A stretch of 64,000 nucleotides of DNA from Levilactobacillus senmaizukei DSM 21775 = NBRC 103853. Its GTDB lineage: Bacteria; Bacillota; Bacilli; Lactobacillales; Lactobacillaceae. The stretch lies in NCBI RefSeq assembly GCF_001592085.1, contig NZ_BCWD01000003.1, forward strand, positions 1 to 64,000, in the 5' to 3' direction. A program made the translations under genes and the position numbers. Shown one piece after another: positions 17,696-26,497 of this stretch; position 1 is the stretch's first letter, and every line of letters begins with the position of its first letter. The notes under the pieces are model-generated. The model was not told the DNA's origin. It made no database searches and saw only the letters and a program-made list of their open reading frames with translations.

Positions 17696-19075
17696 ATGAA
17701 GCAAGTGACAACGTATACTGGGAAAAAGGTACTTGTTTTAGGGCTAGCCATGAGTGGTGCCAGTGCTGCAAAATTGTTAATGCGTTTAGGTGCTGATGTG
17801 ACCGTTAGTGATTTGAAGCCACTAGCAGAGAATCCAGAGGCTCAAGCGTTACAAGCCGCGGGGTGTAAGGTGATTACGGGTGAACAAACGCCCGATCAAT
17901 TGAGCGCTGGCTTTGACCTGATGGTTAAAAACCCTGGGATTTCCTATGACGTTCCTATCGTTAAGCGTGCTTTGGAACTGAAACTTCCGATTGTTGGCGA
18001 AATGGAATTAGCCAGCGAGATTGCCGAGGCCGAACTAGTTGCGGTCACTGGGAGTAACGGGAAGACCACGACGACCACCATGATTCAAAAGATGTTGGAT
18101 CACGATCGGCAAGCAGGTAAAGCCGTTTACGCCGGAAACATTGGTGTACCGGCCTCGAAGGTCGCTCAAGAGGTTTCGGCTGATGATACTTTGGTCTTGG
18201 AAATTTCTAGTTTCATGTTGACCGAAACTACGGCTTTTCACCCCCATATTGCGGTCTTAACCAACATTTTCTCCAACCATTTGGATTATCACAAGACACG
18301 GGCGAACTATGTGGCTGCTAAGATGAAGATTACAGCTAATCAGACGGCTGACGACTATTTCGTGGTTAACTTTGATAATCCCGAATGGCGTGAACTCAGT
18401 CAAAAGTCGGCGGCTCAAGTCGTCCCATTTTCACGAGAGAACAACTCCCAAGAAGGGTCGTACGAGGCCGACGGGACGCTCTACTTCCGCGGTGAGGCTA
18501 TCATGCCTGCCAGCGAAGTTAAGGTCCCTGGTGACCACAATATCGAAAATGCGCTGGCGGCGATTGCAGTCGCCAAGCTTGAAGGCGTCAGCAACGCAGC
18601 CATTGTTGGCGTGTTGCGGAGCTTTGGCGGTGTTCGGCACCGGACCCAATACGTGCTGGAGGCCGAGGGGCGTCAATACTACAATGACTCTAAGGCCACG
18701 GACATGGAAGCCACTGAGATGGCACTGAAGGGCTTTAAGGCCCCTGTCGTTCTCTTGGCAGGTGGTTTGGACCGAGGGTACACCTTTGAAAAGATGATTC
18801 CAGCCTTCAAGGCGCACGTCAAGGCCATCATTCTCTTCGGGGAAACGGCCAAGTTATTGGAAGACACGGCCAAGGAAGCGGGTATCAAGACCATTAAAAT
18901 GTCAGAAAATGTTGAAACGGCCGTGCCACTGGCTTATGAATTGAGTGATCCAGGCGACATTATTTTGCTTTCACCGGCGAACGCTAGTTGGGACCAATAT
19001 CCTAGCTTCGAAGTTCGTGGCGACCGCTTTATTAAAGCCGTCGAAAAATTAACAGGTAAACAGGAGGAAGCATAA
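17696..19075 (+). CDS. murD: UDP-N-acetylmuramoyl-L-alanine--D-glutamate ligase MurD
   Basis: A 459-residue Mur ligase. The N-terminal Rossmann part begins [19 protein letters not shown]; the ATP-binding loop is [13 protein letters not shown]; later motifs include [35 protein letters not shown] and [12 protein letters not shown]. MurD adds D-glutamate to UDP-MurNAc-L-Ala in the cytoplasm. The ATG at 17696 is 8 bases from GGAG; a further upstream in-frame start (17648) would lie inside the intergenic hairpin and is rejected. murG starts one base after its stop codon. Confidence 0.96.
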   Translation: MKQVTTYTGKKVLVLGLAMSGASAAKLLMRLGADVTVSDLKPLAENPEAQALQAAGCKVITGEQTPDQLSAGFDLMVKNPGISYDVPIVKRALELKLPIVGEMELASEIAEAELVAVTGSNGKTTTTTMIQKMLDHDRQAGKAVYAGNIGVPASKVAQEVSADDTLVLEISSFMLTETTAFHPHIAVLTNIFSNHLDYHKTRANYVAAKMKITANQTADDYFVVNFDNPEWRELSQKSAAQVVPFSRENNSQEGSYEADGTLYFRGEAIMPASEVKVPGDHNIENALAAIAVAKLEGVSNAAIVGVLRSFGGVRHRTQYVLEAEGRQYYNDSKATDMEATEMALKGFKAPVVLLAGGLDRGYTFEKMIPAFKAHVKAIILFGETAKLLEDTAKEAGIKTIKMSENVETAVPLAYELSDPGDIILLSPANASWDQYPSFEVRGDRFIKAVEKLTGKQEEA

Positions 19076-19076
19076 T

Positions 19077-20171
19077 ATGCGATTAATGGTTTCGGGCGGT
19101 GGAACCGGGGGGCATATCTATCCGGCCCTGGCGCTAATAAAAGCTTTAAAGAAACGGGATCCGCAGGCCGAAGTCATGTACGTCGGTTCCGAACGGGGCC
19201 TCGAGAGTTCAATTGTGCCGGCCAAGGGAATCCCCTTCCAAAGCACACGGATTCAAGGCTTTAAACGGTCCTTGTCTTTAGAAAATTTCAAAACGGTCTG
19301 GCTCTTCTTAAAGAGTGTTCACGCCGCAAAAAAAATGATTCGTGATTTCAAACCAGATGTGGTCATTGGTACTGGCGGTTACGTTTCTGGCGCCGTGGTT
19401 TATGCGGCAGCCAAATTACACGTTCCCACGATGATTCACGAACAAAACAGTGTGGTTGGGATTACCAATCGCTTCTTGAGTCGTTACGTCGATCGGATTG
19501 CCTATGTCTTTGACGCGGCACTCGATCAACTTCCAGCCAACAAAATGGTGAAGACCGGGAATCCTCGTGCTCAAGAGGCCGCCGAGGTCGTTAGCCATTT
19601 CAGTTGGTCCGAGTATCATTTGAAGGACGACGTGCCGACGTTGCTCATCTTTGGTGGTTCTCAAGGAGCCCTTAAGATTAATGCAGCGACGGTTGCTGCC
19701 ATTCCCTCGTTCAATCAGCGTGATTATCAAGTGGTTTTTGTCACCGGACAGAAGCGCTACGATGGGGTCATGGATCAGTTGAAGACTGTTAAGGTGGCCG
19801 ATAACGTCGTGGTCAAGCCCTACATTGCGAACATGCCCGAGGTGTTGCCAAAGGTGGCTGCGATTGTTGGCCGGGCCGGAGCTACGAGCTTAGCGGAGAT
19901 TACGGCGGATGGTTTGCCATCCATCCTGATTCCGAGTCCCTATGTCACGGCCGATCATCAGACCAAGAACGCCCAGTCGTTAGCTACTGTTGGCGCTGCT
20001 GAAATTATTACAGAGGCCGACCTGTCCGCGGACACACTGTTGGCCAAGGCTGATCAGCTCATGACCGATGATGCCTTGCGTCAGGACATGGCAGCTGCCT
20101 CTAAGCGCCTGGGTGTCCCGGATGCTGCCAATCGCGTCTTAGACGTGGTTCTGTCACTTAAGCGTGGCTAG
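19077..20171 (+). CDS. murG: UDP-GlcNAc:lipid I GlcNAc transferase MurG
   Basis: A 364-residue GT28 enzyme. N-terminal [13 protein letters not shown] is the lipid I-binding glycine loop; [10 protein letters not shown] and the C-terminal [26 protein letters not shown] form the UDP-GlcNAc site. MurG converts lipid I to lipid II at the inner face of the membrane. AGGAGG lies inside the end of murD, whose stop is separated by one base, so translation is coupled. The length is standard. Confidence 0.96.
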   Translation: MRLMVSGGGTGGHIYPALALIKALKKRDPQAEVMYVGSERGLESSIVPAKGIPFQSTRIQGFKRSLSLENFKTVWLFLKSVHAAKKMIRDFKPDVVIGTGGYVSGAVVYAAAKLHVPTMIHEQNSVVGITNRFLSRYVDRIAYVFDAALDQLPANKMVKTGNPRAQEAAEVVSHFSWSEYHLKDDVPTLLIFGGSQGALKINAATVAAIPSFNQRDYQVVFVTGQKRYDGVMDQLKTVKVADNVVVKPYIANMPEVLPKVAAIVGRAGATSLAEITADGLPSILIPSPYVTADHQTKNAQSLATVGAAEIITEADLSADTLLAKADQLMTDDALRQDMAAASKRLGVPDAANRVLDVVLSLKRG

Positions 20172-20201
20172 CGCTAATCAAAACGGCGGGAGGTATGCCA
20201 C

Positions 20202-21059
20202 GTGAAGTTTCGGTTAAATCGTCATGATACTAAGCAGCAAAAATCGTTGACGCCTTGGGAAGAATATCAGGAGCAGCAGGCGGAAAAAAAGCGCCAGAAA
20301 CAGACGCCAAACTGGGTTCATCGAGCCAAACGAATTGGTGATAAGTTGCCACGGTTAAAGCACCAGCGAAACTTAAAGCTGTACCGCCGCTTGGCATTGC
20401 TCCTGGGTATTTTCACGGTGGTCATCTTAGCGATGGTTTACCTGGTGTCCCCGCTGAGTCATTTTCAGAAGATTACCGTGCAAGGCACCGAGACGCTGTC
20501 TGCCAAACAAGTGCAGCAGGCAGCAGGAGTCCAACCTGGTGATTCAATTTTCAGTGTCACCAGTAAGGAAAGTAAGGTGGCCCAACGAGCCGTGAAACAT
20601 AATTCACGGATTAAGCGGGCGCGCGTTATATTTGCTAGGCCGAATCATCTCACCATTCGTGTGGTGGAATATGAAACGGCTGGCTATGTGATGCGGGATA
20701 ATCGGTATGATGAGGTCTTAGAAAACGGGATTATTAGTCATCAATCAGTGTCCCAGCCTAAGAGTGGGACACCGGTATATGGCAATTTCAAGAGCTCAAA
20801 AAGTTTACACAAGATGATCTTGCAGTACGCCAAGCTGGATACGGATATTAAACGGAGTATTAGTGAGATTCAGGCGTCACCAACAAAGTCCAATCCCAAC
20901 CGCCTGCATTTGTTCATGAATGATGGTAATGAAGTTTACGCAACCATTACTAACTTTTCGACTAAGATGGCTTATTACCCAGGCATTGCGGCCAAAATGA
21001 AACAGAAGGGTGTTGTCAATTTGGAAGTGGGAGCTTACTCCTATCCTTTCAAGAAATAA
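20202..21059 (+). CDS. divIB: Cell division protein DivIB/FtsQ
   Basis: The 285-residue bitopic protein has a long basic cytoplasmic N-terminus (about 60 residues, LTPWEEYQEQQAEKKRQKQ), one membrane helix (about 63-85), and an extracellular POTRA domain (FQKITVQGTETLSAKQVQQA, then the DivIB beta domain). It works in the DivIB-DivIC-FtsL trimer at the septum. The GTG at 20202 has GGGAGG upstream. No strong terminator follows; a weak AT-rich hairpin (GAAAAAGC/GCTTTTTC, 21080-21103) and a promoter lie before ftsA. Confidence 0.93.
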   Translation: MKFRLNRHDTKQQKSLTPWEEYQEQQAEKKRQKQTPNWVHRAKRIGDKLPRLKHQRNLKLYRRLALLLGIFTVVILAMVYLVSPLSHFQKITVQGTETLSAKQVQQAAGVQPGDSIFSVTSKESKVAQRAVKHNSRIKRARVIFARPNHLTIRVVEYETAGYVMRDNRYDEVLENGIISHQSVSQPKSGTPVYGNFKSSKSLHKMILQYAKLDTDIKRSISEIQASPTKSNPNRLHLFMNDGNEVYATITNFSTKMAYYPGIAAKMKQKGVVNLEVGAYSYPFKK

Positions 21060-21119
21060 ATCATTTTGATTGCAGTGGGGAAAAAGCGTCAATTAGGCTT
21101 TTTCAAGTCCTAGTAAATG

Positions 21120-21128
21120 TGGTAAACT
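21120..21128 (+). promoter_or_regulatory. Extended -10 promoter before ftsA
   Basis: TGG-TAAACT (21120-21128) within ATGTGGTAAACTGAAAA is nearly the same as the mraZ promoter core ATGTGGTAAACTTGAAAA. It contains one GTGG but not the 10-bp repeat array. It would give ftsA and ftsZ a supply of transcript independent of the mraZ promoter. Confidence 0.55.
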
Positions 21129-21201
21129 GAAAAATAATTAGGAGAAAAAGCGAATTCATGCAGTGTTGATAGATAGATTAACTTAGGAGGTTCCTTTTTC
21201 T

Positions 21202-22530
21202 ATGGATAATTCAGGGATGTACGTAGGTCTCGATATAGGAACCACCTCAATAAAAGTCATTGTTGCTGAGAATGTTAAAGGGCAAATGAACGTTATTGGT
21301 GTGGGTAACGAACGCTCAAGTGGTGTCAATCGCGGTGTTATCGTGGATATTGACAAGGCCGCTGAAGCCATTCAGCGGGCCGTTCGTCAGGCCGAAGAAA
21401 AGGCTAGTATCGAGATTCATGATGTGATTGTGGGAATTCCCGCAAATATGTTAAAAATTGAGCCTTGTAGCGGCATGATTGCTATCGATGACCAGTCTCG
21501 TGAAATTACGGGACGGGATGTTCGAAGCGTCGCAACCGCAGCGTTGATTCAAAACTTGTCGCCAGAGCGGGAAGTTGTGGATATCCTAGCCGACGAGTTT
21601 GTTGTCGACGGTTTCGATGGGATTAAAGACCCGCGGGGCATGGTTGGTGTCCGCCTCGAGTTGCATGGGACGCTATTCACGGGTCCTAAGACTATCATGC
21701 ACAATACCCGTAAGGCCGTCGAACAGGCGGGCTTGCACCTGCGGGGAACGGTCATCAATCCGATGGCGCAAGGCATGATGGTCATGAACGATGGTGAGCA
21801 AGATTTCGGCACGGTATTGATCGATCTCGGGGGAGGTCAATCAACGGCAGCCGTTATTCACGATCACCAGCTGAAGTACATCGATGTTGACCAAGAAGGG
21901 GGCCAATTCATCACGAAGGATATCTCTGTCGTGTTGAATACGTCTTTGGATAGTGCAGAAAAGCTCAAGCGCGACTACGGTTATGCGGACTCAACGCAAG
22001 CTAGCGAAGAGGACGAATTCCCAGTCGATGTGGTGGGGCAAAGCCAGCCAACACCGATTTCAGAAAAATACTTAGCAGAAATAATTGAAGCACGGCTGAA
22101 TCAAGTCTTCGAACGTCTACGGACGAACTTAGATGAGGTCCAAGCCTTAGAATTGCCTGGGGGTATTGTGTTGACCGGTGGGGTTTCGGCTTTACCAGGC
22201 ATCACGGAACTAGCAACTGAGGAATTTGGCACCCACGTTCGGGTCTACGTCCCGGATCAGATGGGCCTACGTCACCCGTCATTCACTTTGGCGCTGGCGT
22301 TTGTTAAATACTTTGGGGGGCTGAGTGAGATCGATCTGCTCATCAAGAGTGCGTTGACCGGCTCCACCCAATTAGCCGACGAAACCGATGAGCTTCGTCA
22401 GCGTGAACAAGCCAGTGAGGCTGCGACGACAACGTCCGAACAACCTCGTCAGGCTAAAGCAAAGGCAAGCAAACCCAAGAAGAATCGGTCCGAAGGGTTC
22501 AAGAAGTTCTTCAGTGACTTCTTCGACTAA
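21202..22530 (+). CDS. ftsA: Cell division protein FtsA
   Basis: The 442-residue actin-family ATPase has phosphate-1 loop [13 protein letters not shown], the 1C domain after [18 protein letters not shown], phosphate-2 [11 protein letters not shown] and adenosine motif [13 protein letters not shown]. FtsA links FtsZ filaments to the membrane through its C-terminal amphipathic helix; here [12 protein letters not shown] fits that helix and follows an Ala/Lys-rich linker. AGGAGG (21185-21190) precedes the ATG. The gene starts the ftsA-ftsZ-sepF part of the cluster and has its own promoter. Confidence 0.96.
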   Translation: MDNSGMYVGLDIGTTSIKVIVAENVKGQMNVIGVGNERSSGVNRGVIVDIDKAAEAIQRAVRQAEEKASIEIHDVIVGIPANMLKIEPCSGMIAIDDQSREITGRDVRSVATAALIQNLSPEREVVDILADEFVVDGFDGIKDPRGMVGVRLELHGTLFTGPKTIMHNTRKAVEQAGLHLRGTVINPMAQGMMVMNDGEQDFGTVLIDLGGGQSTAAVIHDHQLKYIDVDQEGGQFITKDISVVLNTSLDSAEKLKRDYGYADSTQASEEDEFPVDVVGQSQPTPISEKYLAEIIEARLNQVFERLRTNLDEVQALELPGGIVLTGGVSALPGITELATEEFGTHVRVYVPDQMGLRHPSFTLALAFVKYFGGLSEIDLLIKSALTGSTQLADETDELRQREQASEAATTTSEQPRQAKAKASKPKKNRSEGFKKFFSDFFD

Positions 22531-22553
22531 CGCGAGATGGAGGAATAAGACAA

Positions 22554-23816
22554 ATGGAATATTCACTAGATTCTGCACAGAATAATGGCGCAGTCATCAA
22601 GGTGATTGGTGTCGGTGGCGGTGGCAACAACGCCGTTAACCGGATGATTGCTGAAGATGTTAAGGGTGTCGAATTTATCGTGGCTAACACGGATGTTCAA
22701 GCTCTGGAAGCCTCAAAGGCTGAAACCAAGATCCAACTCGGGCCGAAACTGACCAAGGGTCTCGGCGCAGGGGCCAACCCAGAAGTGGGGGCGAAGGCCG
22801 CTGAAGAAAGCGAAGAAGCCATCACGGAGGCCCTCGAAGGTGCCGATATGGTCTTCGTGACTGCCGGCATGGGCGGTGGTACCGGTAACGGGGCTGCCCC
22901 TATCGTGGCTAAAATCGCCAAGGAGAGCGGTGCACTGACGGTTGGGGTTGTTACCCGGCCATTCAGTTTTGAAGGCCCACGGCGCGGTCGTTTCGCCGCT
23001 GAGGGCGTTGCGGCAATGAAGGAGAACGTGGACACGTTAATCGTCATTGCTAACAACCGCTTACTTGAAATTGTCGACAAAAAGACACCAATGATGGAAG
23101 CCTTCCAAGAAGCCGACAACGTCTTACGGCAAGGGGTCCAGGGGATCTCTGATCTGATTACGAGCCCCGGCTACGTTAACTTGGACTTTGCCGACGTCAA
23201 GACGGTCATGAAGGACCAAGGTTCTGCTTTAATGGGAATTGGCTCTGCTAACGGTGAAAACCGGACCGAGGATGCCACCAAGAAGGCCATTTCTTCACCA
23301 TTGTTGGAGGTTTCCATCGACGGTGCCGAACAGGTCCTCTTGAACATTACAGGTGGGCCAGACCTGTCCTTGTTTGAAGCTCAAGCTGCTTCACAAATTG
23401 TTTCCGATGCTGCTACCAGTGACGTTAACATCATCTTCGGGACGTCCATTGACGAAGACCTGGGTGATGAGGTTCGGGTCACAGTTATTGCGACTGGAAT
23501 CGATAAGAAGAAGGAAGAACGCGAAGCTGCCCAACATAGTCGGGTTGCCCGGCGTGAAGGTCAGCAACGGGTTACATCTGACGATGACCAAGCCGCTGGC
23601 AATGGTCAGAGCCAAGATAAAGACCCATTTGGCAACTGGGATATCCGCGAACCAGCGCACCGTCCAGAGCCTAAGAAGAGTTCTGACAGTGATGAATTTG
23701 CCGGCGTTGATAAGCCAGATTTTAATATTTTTAACCCAAGTTCTAACGATACGAGTGCCGCAGATGATCAAAAGAGTGAGGATACCCCACCATTCTTCAA
23801 GCGGCGTCGTAAGTAA
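22554..23816 (+). CDS. ftsZ: Cell division GTPase FtsZ
   Basis: The 420-residue tubulin homologue has the GTP-binding signature [10 protein letters not shown] (about residues 107-116), the T7-loop region around [11 protein letters not shown], and a long variable linker leading to the C-terminal peptide [12 protein letters not shown], which docks FtsA, SepF and EzrA. It forms the Z-ring. The ATG at 22554 lies 23 bases after ftsA. The linker is rich in Ser/Asp/Asn/Gln; the L. plantarum FtsZ has been reported as O-hexosaminylated (recalled, not checked). No residue in the GTPase core looks abnormal. Confidence 0.97.
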   Translation: MEYSLDSAQNNGAVIKVIGVGGGGNNAVNRMIAEDVKGVEFIVANTDVQALEASKAETKIQLGPKLTKGLGAGANPEVGAKAAEESEEAITEALEGADMVFVTAGMGGGTGNGAAPIVAKIAKESGALTVGVVTRPFSFEGPRRGRFAAEGVAAMKENVDTLIVIANNRLLEIVDKKTPMMEAFQEADNVLRQGVQGISDLITSPGYVNLDFADVKTVMKDQGSALMGIGSANGENRTEDATKKAISSPLLEVSIDGAEQVLLNITGGPDLSLFEAQAASQIVSDAATSDVNIIFGTSIDEDLGDEVRVTVIATGIDKKKEEREAAQHSRVARREGQQRVTSDDDQAAGNGQSQDKDPFGNWDIREPAHRPEPKKSSDSDEFAGVDKPDFNIFNPSSNDTSAADDQKSEDTPPFFKRRRK

Positions 23817-23854
23817 CAATTTGCTTGAATGCGTATTGAGAGGAGTGGCTAACG

Positions 23855-24286
23855 ATGGCGGAGAAGTTTAGTCTAAGCAAGTTTTTTGGAATGAACGATG
23901 ATTATGACGAAGACTACCAGGACGATCCTGTTCCAGTAGCGAAGCCAGCACCGGCAGCTCCTAGTCGACCAGTTGATAGTCGGAAGGTGGTTGCGATGCA
24001 TTCAGCCAAGCCAAACACGAGTCACATTGCAATTTGTGAACCACGAATCTACTCGGATGCCAAGTCCATTGCCAAGCAAATCACGGCAGGGGATGCGGTG
24101 ATCGTGAACTTCGCGCGGGTTGATGAGACCCAGGCCCAACGAATCGTGGATTTTTTAAACGGTACGGCCTATGCCGTGGGTGGCGAAATCCAGCGTATTG
24201 GAGAACAAATCTTTCTTTGTGCGCCGCATAACTTTGAGGTTAGTGGCGACGTTGCGGCTAACCTAGGCACTCAGTTCAAGCAATAA
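23855..24286 (+). CDS. sepF: Cell division protein SepF
   Basis: A 143-residue protein: N-terminal amphipathic membrane-binding helix [15 protein letters not shown], acidic/Pro-Ala linker, and the SepF core ([63 protein letters not shown]). SepF forms rings that bundle FtsZ and anchor it to the membrane. GAGAGGAGTGG gives the SD. The usual ylmE (PLP-binding YggS) gene is absent between ftsZ and sepF. Confidence 0.95.
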   Translation: MAEKFSLSKFFGMNDDYDEDYQDDPVPVAKPAPAAPSRPVDSRKVVAMHSAKPNTSHIAICEPRIYSDAKSIAKQITAGDAVIVNFARVDETQAQRIVDFLNGTAYAVGGEIQRIGEQIFLCAPHNFEVSGDVAANLGTQFKQ

Positions 24287-24298
24287 AGGAGCGACGTT

Positions 24299-24580
24299 GT
24301 GGTACAAATTGTAACTTTAATCTTTCAAGCACTGATCTGGTTGGTGAGTGCCTACACGGTTCTTATCGTGATTTGGGCCTTGCTCAGTTGGTTACCGGGA
24401 GGTTATCAGTCTAAGTTTGGTCAAATTGTCGGGCGGCTCGTCTTGCCGTTCCTACGATACTTTGATTTCATTTCGGTTGGTCCCATTGGTCTTGGGCCGA
24501 TCGCGGCCATCATTGTGTTGTCGATCGTTCAGAATGGTTTAAGGTACTTGGCACTAATCGTTTTAACACACATGCGATAG
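24299..24580 (+). CDS. ylmG: YggT family membrane protein (YlmG)
   Basis: A 93-residue protein with two membrane hairpins: about residues 5-30 (FQALIWLVSAYTVLIVIWALLSW) and 58-88 (GPIGLGPIAAIIVLSIVQNGL), separated by the conserved LVLPFLRYFDFISVGPIG. This is the YggT/YlmG family, which sits between sepF and ylmH in many Gram-positives and affects cell shape or nucleoid distribution. The GTG start at 24299 is 7 bases after AAAGGAG. Confidence 0.92.
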   Translation: MVQIVTLIFQALIWLVSAYTVLIVIWALLSWLPGGYQSKFGQIVGRLVLPFLRYFDFISVGPIGLGPIAAIIVLSIVQNGLRYLALIVLTHMR

Positions 24581-24600
24581 CCGTGAGGGAGGTGGCTTGA

Positions 24601-25380
24601 TTGGATGAGAATATTACACAGCATTTTCGGCCAGACGAAGGCCCATTCATTGATGCTGTCGGTGGGTGGATTCAGCAGGTTCAAGACGAATATCGCCCCG
24701 TTCTTACCCACTTCTTGAATCCTCGCCAGGTCTATATTGCAACCACGTTGGCTCATCGAGCCGACTTACATATTCGTTTTGATGGTGGGCATACTGGTGC
24801 CGAGATGCAGCGTGGGTTGTTTTACCCGGATTATTATGAGCCAGAGGCGGCCGACTTTGAACTGGCGGCCTTAAAGGTTGATTATCCCCTTAAGTTTGCA
24901 CGACTACATCACAGTCAGGTCTTAGGGACCTTATTGGGTGCTGGTATTGAACGCGAAGTTCTAGGCGATATATTAACCGATGGTGAAGGGTGGCAAGTGA
25001 TTACTGAACAATCCATGGCGGATTATCTCGTGAGTCAGGTTGACCGGATCGGGAAGGTTAAGTCCCGGTTGAAACCGATGGACTTGGCGGATCTAGTGGT
25101 GCCCATGAATGAGTGGGAGAGCGAGAGTGCCACCTTAACGTCACTGCGGTTAGACAATATTGTTGGAACCGGGTTTCATTTGTCCCGACACCGTTCCAAG
25201 GAATTAATTGAGGCGGGCCGAGTACGAATCAACTGGGCCGAGACTCAGAAACCGGATTACGATCTTGATGTGGCGGACATTGTTTCCGTCCGTGGCTTTG
25301 GTCGAATTCGATTGAATGAAGTCGCAGGTAAAACCAAAAAAGATAAGATTCGGGTCACCTTAGCGGTGCTGAAGAAATAG
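24601..25380 (+). CDS. ylmH: S4-domain RNA-binding protein YlmH
   Basis: A 259-residue protein with a TTG start 7 bases after GAGGGAGGTGG. The N-terminal two thirds are the YlmH domain (FLNPRQVYIATTLAHRADLHIRFDGG; FARLHHSQVLGTLLGAGIERE); the C-terminal S4 RNA-binding fold (LDNIVGTGFHLSRHRSKELIEAGRVRINW) follows. YlmH (RqcH-independent S4 family) has been implicated in ribosome-associated quality control in B. subtilis and is otherwise a conserved neighbour of divIVA. Confidence 0.93.
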   Translation: MDENITQHFRPDEGPFIDAVGGWIQQVQDEYRPVLTHFLNPRQVYIATTLAHRADLHIRFDGGHTGAEMQRGLFYPDYYEPEAADFELAALKVDYPLKFARLHHSQVLGTLLGAGIEREVLGDILTDGEGWQVITEQSMADYLVSQVDRIGKVKSRLKPMDLADLVVPMNEWESESATLTSLRLDNIVGTGFHLSRHRSKELIEAGRVRINWAETQKPDYDLDVADIVSVRGFGRIRLNEVAGKTKKDKIRVTLAVLKK

Positions 25381-25399
25381 ATGCGGAGGGAACAGTGTT

Positions 25400-26107
25400 A
25401 TGGTATTAAGTCCATTAGATATTCATAATAAAGAATTTGGAACCAAGATGCGGGGTTACAATGTTGATGAGGTCAATGATTTTTTGGATCAAGTCATCAA
25501 GGACTACCAAATCACGTTAAACAACAATAAGGATTTGGAAGAACAGCTCGATGCTGCCAATGAAAAGTTGAAGTACTTTAACGACCTGAAGGACTCCCTG
25601 AACCAATCAATCTTGGTTGCTCAAGAAGCTGCCGATAAGGTTAAGGCTAATTCCCAAAAGGAATCCGAAATCATCATTCGTGAAGCCCAAAAGCAAAGTT
25701 CCGACATCGTTTCTGAAGCTACCAATAAAGGCAACCAAATTATGGCTGAAGCTTCCAAGCGAGCTAAGAAGTTAGCGGTTGAAACCGATGATTTGAAGAA
25801 GAGTACCCGGGTCTTCCGGCAACGATTGCAGGTTATGCTCGAAAGCCAGTTGGAAGTGGTTAAGTCCAATGATTGGGACAGCTTGTTAAAGGAAGGGTCC
25901 ATGTCCAGCTACGAAGAAATCAAGAAGGTCGTTGGTGACCGGCTTGACAACGCGGTAGCCCAAGGCGTAGACTCAAATTCAGCGACAGCTGATGACCAAC
26001 CAGTTGCAGAAGCGCCGGTCACTGATGCCGCCGATGACAGTGGGGAAACCGTCGTTATCTTCCCAGATAACGACGATCCACATTTTGACCACAATAACGA
26101 TAAATAA
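25400..26107 (+). CDS. divIVA: DivIVA family pole/septum protein
   Basis: The 235-residue protein starts MVLSPLDIHNKEFGTKMRGYNVDEVNDFLDQV, the lipid-binding N-terminal domain of DivIVA that senses concave membrane. Long coiled coils (about residues 35-150, rich in Gln/Glu/Lys/Ala) and an acidic Ala/Asp-rich tail follow. It marks poles and septa. It is the last gene of the division cluster; ileS and its T-box follow directly. A perfect 11-bp inverted repeat lies in its last codons (26050-26075). Confidence 0.94.
   Translation: MVLSPLDIHNKEFGTKMRGYNVDEVNDFLDQVIKDYQITLNNNKDLEEQLDAANEKLKYFNDLKDSLNQSILVAQEAADKVKANSQKESEIIIREAQKQSSDIVSEATNKGNQIMAEASKRAKKLAVETDDLKKSTRVFRQRLQVMLESQLEVVKSNDWDSLLKEGSMSSYEEIKKVVGDRLDNAVAQGVDSNSATADDQPVAEAPVTDAADDSGETVVIFPDNDDPHFDHNNDK
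26050..26075. repeat. Perfect inverted repeat at the end of divIVA
   Basis: CGTCGTTATCT (26050-26060) and its exact complement AGATAACGACG (26065-26075) flank a TCCC loop within codons for VVIFPDNDD. There is no T-tract, so a classical terminator is unlikely. An mRNA 3'-end or processing hairpin upstream of the T-box is possible. Confidence 0.7.
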
Positions 26108-26109
26108 AG

Positions 26110-26333
26110 CGAGAGAAACGCACCCTTAAGAAGCCGGGCCCAGCGAGTCAGCGACAGTGTAAGGCTGACACCGTAACTTCTTGATCGGGTATCATTCTCA
26201 TAGGTTGATGACTGAAGTGAGTAAGTCATCACGGCTCCGCCCCGTTACGGCGTCCGAGGGAAGGTGTCGCGACACCTTCTGAATTTGGGTGGTACCACGA
26301 ATGACTTCGTCCCTGCTGGGGCGGAGTCTTTTT
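26110..26333 (+). promoter_or_regulatory. T-box riboswitch of ileS (isoleucine specifier)
   Basis: The 390 bases between divIVA and ileS hold a full T-box. Stem I includes the conserved distal part GCGAGTCAGCGACAGTGTAAGG; ATC at 26191-26193, in GGGTATCATTCTC, is the likely isoleucine specifier. The T-box sequence TGGGTGGTACCACGA is at 26286-26300, where GGTA/TGG pairs with the uncharged tRNA acceptor end. A competing terminator has an 11-bp stem GACTTCGTCCC/GGGGCGGAGTC (26303-26328) and T run. Uncharged tRNA-Ile should favour read-through into ileS. Confidence 0.95.
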
Positions 26334-26416
26334 GTTTGTGGTTCGCGTGGTTACGTGAATTAAGGCGTAAATGGCGTTCACTTAGTGTGGACCAGTAAGT
26401 AGTTTTAGAAGAGGCT

Positions 26417-26470
26417 GGTTGACCGGTGAGCTGAGGTTAATGGCAACCTGAGCTCACCGGTTCACCAACC
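26417..26470 (+). repeat. Long hairpin between the T-box terminator and ileS
   Basis: Three paired blocks: GGTTG/CAACC, ACCGGTGAGCT/AGCTCACCGGT (perfect 11 bp) and AGGTT/AACCT, with loop AATGGC and small internal bulges. No T-tract follows; the ileS SD (AAGGAGGA) begins 11 bases later. It will form a very stable stem in the 5' UTR of the read-through mRNA. Confidence 0.75.
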
Positions 26471-26497
26471 GATAAATAATCAAGGAGGACAAACAGT

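Noticed and set aside
26335-26416. A second riboswitch or small gene between the T-box and ileS
   Set aside because: No coding frame, promoter or known aptamer could be seen in this stretch; only the hairpin that follows is notable.
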